From contig NZ_CM001373.1 of NCBI RefSeq assembly GCF_000236165.1, positions 1,626,777 to 1,690,776 on the forward strand: a stretch of DNA of 64,000 nucleotides, given 5' to 3'. Both the position numbers and the translations under genes were made by a program. Below are positions 1-10,200 of this stretch, one piece after another (position 1 is the first letter of the stretch; every line of letters starts with the position of its first letter). Source of the DNA: Fluoribacter dumoffii NY 23 (GTDB taxonomy: Bacteria; Pseudomonadota; Gammaproteobacteria; Legionellales; Legionellaceae). The notes under the pieces were generated by a model. The model was not told where the DNA came from. It worked only from the letters and a program-made list of their open reading frames with translations, and did no database searches.

Positions 1-1168
1 CATTAGTAATAACCATGCTCAAATTATCACGTCCATGACTTTTAAACCATTTTTCCGCAAGTTTTGATCCCAATTGTCCGAATTTAAAACCACCTGCACC
101 ATAGGCTTTGGATTCTGTTATCTTGGTATTATTTAAATCCAATGTTATTTTCTTATCGAAATCATCTGTTTTCCATGCTCGCCTTGAGCCCATAAAAGAA
201 ACAATTTTTTTAAATAGACCAGGATGTTCGCCATCTACTCGGCAGAATACAGCCCGCGTATCGGGCAATTTGTTAATGTCCTTAAGTAGCTTGGGCCCTC
301 CTACAGGATTAAGATGGCTAGAAAAGGTTTCTGGAATGACCACACCAAGTAAAGGAGCCGTACCATTCTTTGAGGGGGCAGCTAAAAGAGTATCCCGCAT
401 CCTCTCCTTGACATTTTCTAAGATACTGCTTTGTGAATGTAAATTAGAAATACCAGAATAACCTTTATTATTAGCAACTTGAATAACTAACTTTCTCATT
501 TGGGAAACTTCGCGAGCAACACCGCCATCAATAGCTACCACATCGTTTCCAGAAGCATCACCCTCTATTTTGGGGAGAAGTTTAACTGCTTTCTCAACTG
601 CGGCCTTGGCAGCAAAAGATTTTCCACTACCAGAAGGTCCTGCAACCACAACAACTGGACGTTCTGTCCATTTCTCTCCTTCAAAATGAGAGGTAGATGC
701 CCGAAACACGGCATTCATGTATTCTTCGCTATTCATCTCCTCTTCGAGTGCTAATTGATATAAGCGGGTATATTCTTTACCAAGAAAATCTTCCATTCTG
801 ATTGTTGCTTTTTCAGGATTTGTTTTGCGGATCTCGGGGTCACCCTCAAAGTTCCCCTCTTTTACAGCATTTTTAGCAGCCATAAGCTTTACGAATTCCC
901 TTCTAAAAAAAGTTGAATCATCGCTACCTGGCTCCCCAGGCATTCCATGGTCTAACTTATACTTAGCAACCTTCGCTCGATGCTGGTCTTCATTATTCTT
1001 AGTATTCTTATGTAAGCGCTCTATCCCATCTTCATCCAGACGTTGCTGTACAAATTGTCTGTCATAAGCTTTTTGATTTACAGCAGGGTTATTTTTGGAA
1101 GCTGGGGTGTAATAGCCAATTTGAGAGATTAAGGAACTTTCTAATTGATCCGTTTTTTCGTGAGTCAT
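1..1168 (-). CDS. P-loop (zeta-toxin/kinase-like) protein, 3' end outside window
   Basis: An open frame of 389 codons starts with ATG at 1168-1166 and runs without a stop off the left edge, so the C-terminus is missing. After a polar N-terminal region of about 170 residues comes a hydrophobic strand and a Walker A motif, AGPSGSGKS, near residues 176-184. This is followed by a segment with VVAIDGG, a plausible second strand of a nucleotide-binding fold. The layout resembles zeta-toxin-like or other small-molecule kinases, but I cannot place it in a named family. No signal peptide or membrane segment is visible. It is transcribed away from htpX across an AT-rich spacer. Large orphan P-loop proteins are common among Legionella effectors, so that role is possible but only inferred. 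The frame and P-loop are certain; the function is not. Confidence 0.75.
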   Translation of the reverse strand, partial: MTHEKTDQLESSLISQIGYYTPASKNNPAVNQKAYDRQFVQQRLDEDGIERLHKNTKNNEDQHRAKVAKYKLDHGMPGEPGSDDSTFFRREFVKLMAAKNAVKEGNFEGDPEIRKTNPEKATIRMEDFLGKEYTRLYQLALEEEMNSEEYMNAVFRASTSHFEGEKWTERPVVVVAGPSGSGKSFAAKAAVEKAVKLLPKIEGDASGNDVVAIDGGVAREVSQMRKLVIQVANNKGYSGISNLHSQSSILENVKERMRDTLLAAPSKNGTAPLLGVVIPETFSSHLNPVGGPKLLKDINKLPDTRAVFCRVDGEHPGLFKKIVSFMGSRRAWKTDDFDKKITLDLNNTKITESKAYGAGGFKFGQLGSKLAEKWFKSHGRDNLSMVITN

Positions 1169-1786
1169 AATTTTATACCGATTGAAAAATTAAAACACCA
1201 ATAGGATAATTATAGTTTAAATATTTACTGGTATTTTTTTACCTAAATCAATTTTAAAAGAACAAAAATAGTACATAGGCATCGCATACCATCCTCCCCA
1301 AACTCTTTTACCCGGTGCAAACATCTGATCTGCTTTTGATATTGGATGTAATCTGGAAGAAAAAACACCTTGTTAAAGGATGAATCATCCAAATAACTTC
1401 TAAATCCCACAAGAAATTTGACAGACTATAAACAGACTTATCCACAGAAATTGTGAATAACTTAAATAAGATATTCGGAATTTAAAAAAGATATTAGCCC
1501 ATAAAATATGGGATTCTTATAAATTTAAGGATTGGGAATTCATTTCAGCGAAAAATAGATATCCACAGAGAAGGGATATTTAAAAAGAATTAAGACGTAG
1601 CTATGTTATACAAATAAATAATAAAAAAACAGTCTTGACTCGAAGTATTTTAATTATTTATTTTTATCCGCTGCCTGGTTTAACTTTTTGCTTAAAAAAT
1701 AGTACTACTAATGATTCTTTATGATTTTTAACAGACTTGAAGTATAAATATTTGACCTCATTATACTCATCAAGAATGATTCAAAA
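1169..1786. other. AT-rich intergenic region with DnaA-box-like 9-mers
   Basis: This 618-bp divergent spacer between the P-loop gene and htpX holds no convincing gene. It contains one perfect DnaA-box 9-mer (TTATCCACA, 1438-1446), an inverted TTATTCACA at 1452-1460, and a one-mismatch copy at 1558-1566. A run of A/T follows at 1610-1660. Promoters for both flanking genes must lie here, but I could not fix -10/-35 elements with confidence. Confidence 0.4.
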
Positions 1787-2644
1787 ATGGGTAAGTTGAA
1801 CATGATGAATAATTTAAAAACTTTTATTTTATTGGCATCACTCACTGCATTGCTTGTAGTTATCGGCGCATTGCTTGGTGGCTCTACAGGAATGTTGATT
1901 GCATTAATATTTGCCGGGATTATGAATTTTTCAGCTTATTGGTACTCAGATGCTCTTGTTTTGCGGATGTATAGGGCTGAACCGCTGACTAGCAATAATT
2001 TTGTTTACAAGATTGTATCAGATCTTGCCTATCGGGCAGGAATTCCAACACCCAAAGTTTATTTGATCAATAATCCTGCTCCAAATGCATTTGCCACCGG
2101 GAGAAACCCCGAGAATGCCAGTGTAGCAGTAACTACTGGCTTATTAGATCAATTAACTAAAGAGGAGTTAAGTGGAGTTTTAGCCCATGAACTGGCTCAC
2201 GTCCTTCATCATGACACCTTAATTAGTGTAGTGAGTGCGACAATCGCGGGAGCAATTAGTGGAATTGCTAATATGTTCATGTGGTTTTCCATGTTTGGGC
2301 AAAAATCAAACGAAGAAGGTGTTCATCCTGTTGTTGGAATGATAATGATGATATTCGCTCCTCTGGCAGCAGGATTGATTCAAATGGCAATCTCTCGCTC
2401 CAGGGAATTCGAAGCAGACGCCGGTGGCGCCCGTATTTGTGGCAATCCCCAATGGCTTGCCAGCGCTTTATTAAAAATTGAACACGCTAGCCAGCAGCAA
2501 TATTTTGCTCAAGCAGAAACGCATCCATCTACCGCACATATGTTTATTATTAATCCGTTAAATGGCGCAAAGTTGGCGAACTTGTTCTCAACGCATCCAT
2601 TGACTGCGGAAAGGGTAAAAAGGCTAAAGGCAATGTCTATTTAA
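1787..2644 (+). CDS. htpX: Protease HtpX, membrane-bound M48 zinc metalloprotease
   Basis: HtpX is an inner-membrane zinc protease that takes part in quality control of membrane proteins alongside FtsH. The sequence has two N-terminal hydrophobic segments (about residues 11-31 and 33-52) and the zinc motif HELAH at residues 134-138. The third zinc ligand is the glutamate in SRSREFEAD near residue 207. Two further hydrophobic stretches lie between them (about 145-172 and 181-202). The length of 285 residues is normal for the family. The frame opens at 1787, but two tandem ATG codons at 1802 and 1805 start closer to the usual HtpX N-terminus (MMNN), so the true start may be 1802. A strong terminator follows at 2716, so it appears monocistronic. 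Confidence 0.95.
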   Translation: MGKLNMMNNLKTFILLASLTALLVVIGALLGGSTGMLIALIFAGIMNFSAYWYSDALVLRMYRAEPLTSNNFVYKIVSDLAYRAGIPTPKVYLINNPAPNAFATGRNPENASVAVTTGLLDQLTKEELSGVLAHELAHVLHHDTLISVVSATIAGAISGIANMFMWFSMFGQKSNEEGVHPVVGMIMMIFAPLAAGLIQMAISRSREFEADAGGARICGNPQWLASALLKIEHASQQQYFAQAETHPSTAHMFIINPLNGAKLANLFSTHPLTAERVKRLKAMSI

Positions 2645-2715
2645 ATAAAAAGTGCTTTATTTATCCAATTAAGGAGAATTCCTTTTCCTAGTCCTTCGAT
2701 GTGATTAACACTAAT

Positions 2716-2743
2716 GCTTATCTGTAACAGATAAAGCTTTTTT
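2716..2743 (+). terminator. Rho-independent terminator after htpX
   Basis: The arms TTATCTGT and ACAGATAA form an 8-bp perfect stem with almost no loop, extended by GC pairs with a bulge. The hairpin is followed directly by a run of six T. It lies about 70 bp after the htpX stop. Confidence 0.8.
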
Positions 2744-2948
2744 ATTAGCTCATCGATGGGTTAATACTCATAAGTACTAGTTATCGAATTGAGTTTAGCA
2801 ATAAATCGAAGCGTACTCTCCCACTTCAAGTGATTTGCTCCTTTTTAAAACGACGCTACCAGGAGTAGATTCCTGATTTTATTTCGATTAATATCCTGAT
2901 TTTTGACAACCCCTGAGTTAAACCTTGTAGTCATTGTTGGAAACTCAA

Positions 2949-3920
2949 ATGAAAGAAAAATACCCTCTTATAGAAAGTACTGAAAGCAGCAGTTTACCCA
3001 CTGAAATGTGGGTTAATGTAACTAATAAATTACCTAAATTAGATTTATTCAATTTTTATAGAAGCTCCAAGGAACAGAAAGAATTATTACAATATGAACT
3101 CGATAAAGCGACCTTTTTAGATTTTGTAGTGCGTGGAGACTACCATTCTGTTAGGGCCGCACTTGAGAGAAATATCCGTTTACTTTTCCATAGAAATGAA
3201 GTGACTGATTGCTCTGGTCGAACTTTTTTTGCAATTAGCGGTTTTGAATATGCACTTTGGGCTTTTGACAAACACATGTGGACATTAATTATAGAGTGCA
3301 TCCCTGCAAACGAAGAAGGTAAAGAAATTCTGGAACTTTTATTGGATCAATATAACAGGTTACGCCAACAAGGTGTTTCCTACAGTCTAAATGGACAAAT
3401 AACCACCGGAGAAACCCACTTTGATCTTGAATCTACCCTCATTCATCAGTTGCAACTTCAAGTGAATTATTATCGAAGGGTTGGGGGATTTCTTGCAAAT
3501 TGGGATAGTAGTAATCATATTAATAAACTATTTGTAGAAGGAGTTGGTGGAGCCCAAAAATTACTGCCGATGTGCATTGCCAAAGCATATTGCAGCAGTG
3601 AACCTTTTTCTCCTTCACCGAAGTTTGAAGACAGAATCGACTGCAAACCCCAATTCTATTGTTATTTCACAGAAGAAAAATATCTCGATTGGTACGGCAA
3701 GGATTCCGGATTAGGTTCAGAGGTGGCGATCTGTAAGGGATTCAAAAATGGTGCGGAAAGTTTTAGAGCAGGAACTCCGGTTGCTAAAGCGGAATTACTC
3801 GAAATGGATTTGGCCGCAATGCAGACATTCCTGGCACTAAGAACAAAGGAATTACTCAATCTCGAAGCGCAGCTTGCAGAACGACAAGAGGCTCATCTTA
3901 AGCCTATGATGGGTGGATAA
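2949..3920 (+). CDS. Orphan protein with F-box-like N-terminus, candidate effector
   Basis: This is a soluble protein of about 323 residues without signal peptide or membrane helices. An N-terminal segment starting LPTEMWVNV and continuing through LPKLDLF matches the spacing of leucines and prolines in an F-box. It is followed by a helical region (LDFVVRGDYHSVRAAL) that looks like an ankyrin-type repeat, and by VTDCSGRTFF, which I associate with a family of Legionella ankyrin-like effectors. The last 50 residues are helical and glutamate-rich. The frame extends upstream to TTG at 2934, but ATG at 2949 is the likelier start. Neighbours on both sides are orphan genes on the same strand, each with its own long leader, as is usual for effector genes. 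The effector role is inference. Confidence 0.75.
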   Translation: MKEKYPLIESTESSSLPTEMWVNVTNKLPKLDLFNFYRSSKEQKELLQYELDKATFLDFVVRGDYHSVRAALERNIRLLFHRNEVTDCSGRTFFAISGFEYALWAFDKHMWTLIIECIPANEEGKEILELLLDQYNRLRQQGVSYSLNGQITTGETHFDLESTLIHQLQLQVNYYRRVGGFLANWDSSNHINKLFVEGVGGAQKLLPMCIAKAYCSSEPFSPSPKFEDRIDCKPQFYCYFTEEKYLDWYGKDSGLGSEVAICKGFKNGAESFRAGTPVAKAELLEMDLAAMQTFLALRTKELLNLEAQLAERQEAHLKPMMGG

Positions 3921-4262
3921 ATCAGGCCGCGTGTTTTTTAGCACGGAGTCGCTATAAAGTGCCGAATGAATGAGGGATTTCGTCTAAGTTTGTTTTTTAA
4001 GTTTATAAGGTCTGGAAGAAACTTCAGTTACAACCCGGTTAACTCAAGAAATATTTACTTGTAATGTTTATTTTATTTTTCACTTGTCTAGCATTACTCT
4101 AAATCGTTTAAAAATAATCTCGTTCCAATTAAATGGGAACACTTGCTTGCCTCTGAGGACTCTCAGTATTGGGTCGCTGAGCAATCAAAAAGGATAAATA
4201 ATTGACTATTTGGTTTTAAAATAATATGATCTCATCCCGTTTTGCGTCATTAAACAGTAAAA
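3921..4262. other. Intergenic region, no gene seen
   Basis: This 342-bp AT-rich spacer separates two same-strand orphan genes. I see no RNA gene, strong hairpin or repeat. It presumably holds the promoter of the gene at 4263. Confidence 0.3.
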
Positions 4263-4994
4263 ATGTCTTTAATTTTTTTATATCAGTTAGAACAGAAATA
4301 TTATCCAAAATTCATTGAAGCACTCCTGCTTGATATGAGAACCAGTAACTATGGGGGAACAGTTGAGGATCAGACATTAGGTGTAGCTATTTCCCTATTG
4401 GAAGAACCCGGAAAATATACAGACCTCAGCTTGGAAAAAATCATTATCGGCACCCTGAATATGGCAATAACCCTGCAAAGCTCCAAATACGGTAATATAA
4501 CCCCTCAAACGGTCGGGGAAGATATTTATAACAAATTCACGGGTGAAAGCAATTATTGGTTTGTGGGTTATAACATGGCATTAAGAAATAATAAGGAATT
4601 ATCCCCCCAGGACGCACTAAAATTTGCAATCCCCGTCATTGAGCGCGCTGCCAAGGGCCGATTCTACATTACCCCGTGCTTTCCCAATACATTAAATCTA
4701 TTTTTTGAGTATTACATGGAGCTTGACCCGCATTTTGTTCCTCCACAAATACCCACCGGTGATACATTTGGTAAATGGACCCCGGAACAATTTTTAGTAT
4801 GGAACACCAATTACTCCTCTTCTTTATTGAGCCAATCCTTATTTGCAGTGAAAAAATACAAATTGGATCCAGCAAATCTCCCCCAAGAATTGAGTAATGA
4901 ATTGAACCACTTGATTGCTATGGATAGAGAAGATAATGGAGATAATGAAGAAGAGCGTACAAACAGAGCAACTTCATGTTGTATGATTATCTAA
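4263..4994 (+). CDS. Orphan protein ending in a CaaX-like box (CMII)
   Basis: This 243-residue protein has no recognisable domain, signal peptide or membrane helix. It is rich in aromatic residues and helical segments. Its most telling feature is the C-terminus: an acidic, asparagine-rich tail (residues about 223-235) leads to a double cysteine and ends in C-M-I-I. Cysteine, two aliphatic positions and a terminal residue form a CaaX box, the signal read by eukaryotic prenyltransferases. Bacteria do not prenylate proteins, so in an intracellular bacterium this suggests a translocated protein lipidated by the host. The preceding cysteine (239) could also be palmitoylated. The gene sits 255 bp upstream of a YopT-like protease gene on the same strand. 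The function of the body of the protein is unknown. Confidence 0.75.
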   Translation: MSLIFLYQLEQKYYPKFIEALLLDMRTSNYGGTVEDQTLGVAISLLEEPGKYTDLSLEKIIIGTLNMAITLQSSKYGNITPQTVGEDIYNKFTGESNYWFVGYNMALRNNKELSPQDALKFAIPVIERAAKGRFYITPCFPNTLNLFFEYYMELDPHFVPPQIPTGDTFGKWTPEQFLVWNTNYSSSLLSQSLFAVKKYKLDPANLPQELSNELNHLIAMDREDNGDNEEERTNRATSCCMII

Positions 4995-5249
4995 GAATAA
5001 AAAATTCTTCTATTGTTGAACGACCCATTAAGGTTTAAATCTCGTTTGTAAGCAAACGAGCCACGCTACCGGCAGAAGAACCCAGGAATGTAAAAGTCGC
5101 TCTTATTAGAAGGTGAGCCTCAGTGAAATATTAATTCAAGTTGCTAACTGTTAACGTTAAAATCCCGCTTGTAATAAAGGAGGAATACACTTGTTTTTAT
5201 TCAACGTTTGTTTAAAATTCGAAAATAAGATGTCAAAAATAAAGATACA

Positions 5250-6557
5250 ATGAGTATTTATAGAGCCATCATTGAATTAGAGAACTTAAAAAGAACAATT
5301 CCCTACTATTCCGCAAAAAATCTATTTGTTGAAAAAAAATTAAAGCAATTAAGAAAATCTTTTGATGTGTCATTACCCGATTATTATCATAAAATTTATG
5401 AGCAATTAGATGCTGAAATAAAAAGCACCTCTCAAGGGTTTTATCAGTTAAAATTGATTAAAGTCAGAAACTTAATATTTGAAGTCATTAATAAACAAAA
5501 AAATATTCAATCCCGAACAAGAGCATTTAATTATAAGGCAGCTCAGAGCGCTGATAAAATGCTGCAAGAAATTCACCTTATGGGTGGAGTCTTAATTTTG
5601 CCAATTCAACAATCCAAAGATATCCGATGTGGTAATTCACAAGGGGAATGCTCTGGATATATTACGGAATGGGCTCTTTGCTTGATTAATGGAAAAAACC
5701 CGTTTGGAATTAATCCACAAAAACCACCTTTTAAACCAGTCACCCTACAAGTACGGCGTTTTTTTTCAGATGCAAATCACCTCGCTCCATTAACGGAAAG
5801 AATTTGCAGTTTACAGGATTTATATGGTTCTCGCTTGTGGGAGGGTAAAATTGCACACAAATTTTCTGCTCAACCTGTTTGGAAGCTCAGCATCCAGGGA
5901 TTACGTTTCCATAAAAACACCAAAGAAATTGCTAATAAATTAATTTCTTTAACCAAGCAAAACACCAAGGAAATTTTTCAATTATCATTGTTAGGTGCTT
6001 CAGGACACACCATGGGTTTTTATAAAGATGATAATAAAAATTACCACTTCCTCGACGCAAATAAGGGATGGTTCATGTTTCATAGCAGTAAAGAATTTAA
6101 AAAATTTCTCCCCTTTTATTTTAATAAATTAAATTATAGCTCTCGTTATTGGTCCCATTTGATCAATTCTTACTCTGTTGAAGGCAATCCTCGCGCAACT
6201 TTACCTACCTCGATTATTTCAGCGAATATCCGGTACACTCTTAATAAACTTTATACTAATTATATTTTTATAGTCACTAAAAAAATAAAAGAAAAAATAA
6301 GCAAATTTGCTGCATTTATCGTTCCTGGAACAAAGGTAGAAGTTAAAAGCCATGGAGAATTTCACTTACCCTATAATAACAAGATATTATCAAAGGACGA
6401 TTTAGAATTACCCCGTAGAAAACCATCTCTGAAAGCACAAAAAAATTATCATAATTCTGCTGGGATTCTTGATATCTCTTTTACACAAATGAAACGTAGG
6501 CAAAATATCTGTGATGATACAGAACAGAAAGAATCACATAACACTTGCCGCATCTAA
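5250..6557 (+). CDS. YopT-like cysteine protease (peptidase C58), candidate effector
   Basis: This 435-residue protein carries the three catalytic signatures of the YopT/AvrPphB clan. The nucleophile is C134 in GECSGYITEW, the histidine H253 in GASGHTMGFY, and the acid D269 in FLDANKGWF. The spacing is 119 residues from Cys to His and 16 from His to Asp, the same as for the YopT triad recalled as C139, H258 and D274. YopT cleaves prenylated Rho GTPases next to the lipidated cysteine and releases them from membranes. The target here is unknown. About 120 N-terminal residues precede the catalytic domain, and a basic tail of about 120 residues follows. There is no Sec signal, consistent with export by a specialised secretion system. 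ATG at 5250 is taken as start; the nearest strong AGGAGG lies about 70 bp upstream. Confidence 0.8.
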   Translation: MSIYRAIIELENLKRTIPYYSAKNLFVEKKLKQLRKSFDVSLPDYYHKIYEQLDAEIKSTSQGFYQLKLIKVRNLIFEVINKQKNIQSRTRAFNYKAAQSADKMLQEIHLMGGVLILPIQQSKDIRCGNSQGECSGYITEWALCLINGKNPFGINPQKPPFKPVTLQVRRFFSDANHLAPLTERICSLQDLYGSRLWEGKIAHKFSAQPVWKLSIQGLRFHKNTKEIANKLISLTKQNTKEIFQLSLLGASGHTMGFYKDDNKNYHFLDANKGWFMFHSSKEFKKFLPFYFNKLNYSSRYWSHLINSYSVEGNPRATLPTSIISANIRYTLNKLYTNYIFIVTKKIKEKISKFAAFIVPGTKVEVKSHGEFHLPYNNKILSKDDLELPRRKPSLKAQKNYHNSAGILDISFTQMKRRQNICDDTEQKESHNTCRI

Positions 6558-7242
6558 TTCTATAGAAGTTCTGGCGATAACTCGAGAGTCCCAGCGTGCT
6601 TGGAGAAAATTCAAAGAAGAAACACCTTATAAACTAGTGATGATAATTGGTTAAGAGTTCAAGATATGTAATCAAACGACATTAAAGCTTCCAGGCATCT
6701 TTTAAAATTTAAAAAAGTTTTTTCTTCTATTGTAAAATTAATCCAATAGTGCAATAATTACACACAATGCTCGTATAAAATGTTATTTGCATGCCTATTT
6801 TATTTTTCCAGACTTTAGATTCAGCTTCTAACAACTTAGGAATGAGTACCGTTAATCCTGAGCTGGTTTTTAAAAAGAGGACACAAATTGAAGCTTCAAA
6901 AACAAAAATGTATGAGCGGAACATAGAGAACAGCATTACTCTTTCTTCTCGAGGAAGACATTTATTGCAATTTCCAACTTTGGAAGTTATTGACATCTTT
7001 CGAATAGCTACTACTCCTCCCGACCCCCAAACCTTCACTTTGTCTGTGATTAGCTAAGTCTCACCTGGCTGAGAGTCACGTACATTACCTAAGACAGTAT
7101 AGCTAGCTGTCGTTTGAAGAAGTTGCTGTTTCTGCAAAGTCATTTTTTCATATAGTGTGTGTAACATTCTTTCAAATAACAACAGTATCAATAGCGTAGC
7201 AAAAAGATTTAAACATGCATTAAGTTAGGTTCATAAGATGAA
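6558..7242. other. Intergenic region with one doubtful small ORF
   Basis: This 685-bp spacer precedes the giant gene. An 88-codon plus-strand frame (6791-7057) starting MPILFFQTLDSA is open, but it lacks a clear ribosome-binding site and has no recognisable motif. A 103-codon frame on the opposite strand overlaps it almost fully. I treat neither as a supported gene; the plus-strand one is the more plausible. A promoter for the 7243 gene must lie in the last 150 bp. Confidence 0.3.
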
Positions 7243-10200
7243 ATGCAATGTGTGGGAATTCACATGAAAGATAAAGAGCTGAGAAAAAAATTATTAAACA
7301 AATGCATTGAGATTAACGCTTCAATTAATCAAAAAATTCCTTTGGCAGCGAATCGATATGAAGAATTTGAACAGATTGAGCGCAGCAAAATAAAAGCGTA
7401 TGAGGAGGCTCGACGGGCAAATACCCCGGAAGATGAGCAATTAGAAGCATGCATATACGAAATGGAATATCTTGAAGCCCATGATAGGAAATCTGAGGCG
7501 CATGAAAGCTATGTAAGACAAAAGCAAATCGAGTACTATATTTTTGAGTTTATTAATGAGCGTTTTAAGGAATTTTGTCTCGAGAACCAGGTAAAATCGC
7601 CGCACAATCTAACCAAGAATCAGAGGCAAGAGTTCAAGCAAATTATTCTCAAACAGTCTTCAATTTTATGTGAAAAAATTGCAAGAGCAAAAAAACTGCT
7701 GGGAAGAGGAAGCAGTGATATTAACGTCACTGAAATAGATGACTATCTTGAAAAAAATGCCGATGATCTCATCCAAATTTTATGCCAAGGAAAAGAATTA
7801 ACGATTACCGATAAAGAATTAGCTTATCGGTTTAAAAAAACCCTTGAATTGGCTGAACATCGAGATGCCTTTCAAAAGCAATTTAACCGTGAAAACGCTC
7901 TGCTTTTTCAAGGAATGAGTGATAAAAAGGTTATACAAACAATCCAAAAATCAAATATATTTGCCATCGCCGAATATTTTGATAGACCAGAAGTCAGTAC
8001 GGGTTTTTGTGAGGAACATGCCGCCATTGCCCTTAAACGATTATATGATGAATATTTAATTGACAGTGATATCCGCGTTGAGAAAATTAGTATTGATTAC
8101 TTTGATGATGAGGGCAACCCTACAGATGGGCATACGTTTTTGGTCATTGACCGCAATCCCGATAGTCCTCTCAATGACATCAGCCAATGGGGGGGAATCC
8201 TTTTTGACCCATGGAATAGGATAGCCTGTTTTACAGAGGACTATCATTCTTTACCTTATTTTTATATTTCCTATCCGAAAGGGGCAACATGGAAATCCAT
8301 CCCATTTACAGATGCTGATTATTACCTACGCTCTACAATCCGGGACGCGAATAAATATTATCAGATGACAGGGAACGACGACATAGAGAGACGGAGAGCA
8401 TTGCTGATGGAAGAACATCAGTTGTATTCGTTAGATGGAGTCGAATTGGAAGAAACCAAGGCATTTCTTACTGAACTGATTAATAAATTACGCCCCGCCA
8501 ATTTCGAAGGATCCATTGAACTCTTTATTACAACGACAGGCGATAAATTGGTTAAATCGCTGGCCGGATTTTCTAAACCCGCGATCGTCATTCACAGCGA
8601 TTTTCTTAAGCAAATGCAAAATGGCGTTTATACGGTTGAAGAATTAGAGTTCGCTTTAGCCAATGAGCTACTTTACATAAAACACGAAGGTGTTGGAATT
8701 TATTATGAAATTTCAGCCAGTGAACAATTCAAACTCGATAAACTAACGATTGAACAATGCCATAATATACCAGCAGGTATTAGTTACTTAAGAAAAAGCA
8801 TTAACTTTCAAGAGCAACATAAATGGGATGTTAGTAATGTCCATCCATCTTATTTGGTTTATGATTCTCAACAAGCGGGATTAGCCGATTATCATCAACG
8901 TATTAAAAATTTGTTAACCTTGCTGGCTATCAAAGAAAATGAACGCAATGAAAAACAACACACGTCTTTGCCAAATACTATTTTAAAAGCTGTCGCCCCG
9001 ATTCAACGAGAAATTTTCTTTAAAAAAAAATGTGATGCATGCAAGAATACTGTAGCGAAACTCAAGTTTTTAGAATCCAAATTAGCAGAGCTAACCGTTG
9101 AGTTATTACCCTATGAAATAGTCTCTAGTGTTGGAATTAAGGTTCGGGATTTCTGTCAGATTTTGTATGCGATGGATATTAATTTGAAGAATGCGGAAGT
9201 GAAAAAAGCAGCGGAAGAATTGATTGAACGTGCTTTTGAGCTACGAATTCCAGCTTTTGAACAAATTTATCTGGCTCTTGTCCATCAACATTTTACTGGT
9301 CGAAACTATTTGAAGAGTAACGTCCAACTCCCTCCACTTGGACCTTTCAGGGTCTTAAACGATGCATTTGAAGCGTTTGTTAAAGCAAAAAGCTTTGAGG
9401 AGGCGAAAGAGGCAGCAGAGTCACTCAAAGCGTTACAAAAAACCCTCACCGATCATATTAAACATCCCCAGGGGCGAGCAAGAGTTCATACCTATCAATT
9501 TGAAGCAATCCATCAGCGCATGCCTGTCGGAAACGAACGATTTTTTGGTTCAATTATTGGTGAACATATTAAGTGGAATACTTTTGCACCGCAGAATAAT
9601 GTTGCTGAAGTGCCTTGGTCGAGTCATCTTGAATGGGCACAAAAAGATGAGAGTTCTATTATTGCCGAGACATTATGGCACCTCGGCGTAACTCGTGATC
9701 AAAACGTATGGTCTTTATTGCCTGACAAAAAACTATTGTCTTTCATCCTTAATTATGATGAAACCAAACCAATTACTACATTGCCCCCAGAGCTTGATTC
9801 CTACAGTGGTTATTATTGTGACGCTATATTGACATTTTTATCTGATAAGGTGACTAAGAATTTTAACGTCAATTTCGAGATGTTTTTTAGTGAGGTCTCT
9901 TTTGAAGATAAATTGAAACAATATTATGATTTGAACTGGCCCGTATTAATCAAACCTTCAGAAGATAATGCTCGCAATGTTGACAATCTAGCCATTCAAT
10001 TTTTGCTGACTGAATTTACAAATATAGCCATCAATGGGACTCCAGAGGAGAAAGCCGTTGTAAAAAGCTTTTTCCTGGGACGAGAAGATAAACGAGATCT
10101 GGAGCACTTGCTACAGGCTTCAAATGAAATAAAATCCAAATTACATTATAACGCTCCCTATGTTCAATTTGTTATTAATCAGCAATTTCAGGACAAAAAA

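Noticed and set aside
1438-1566. A chromosomal origin at the DnaA-like boxes
   Set aside because: There is no dnaA, dnaN or other origin-type gene nearby and only two or three boxes; kept only as a low-interest observation.
6536-6557. A third CaaX box at the end of the YopT-like protein
   Set aside because: The last four residues are T-C-R-I; cysteine is one position too late and followed by arginine, so it does not fit.
6727-7038. 103-codon minus-strand frame in the spacer before the giant gene
   Set aside because: It overlaps another frame, has no ribosome-binding site and no recognisable motif.
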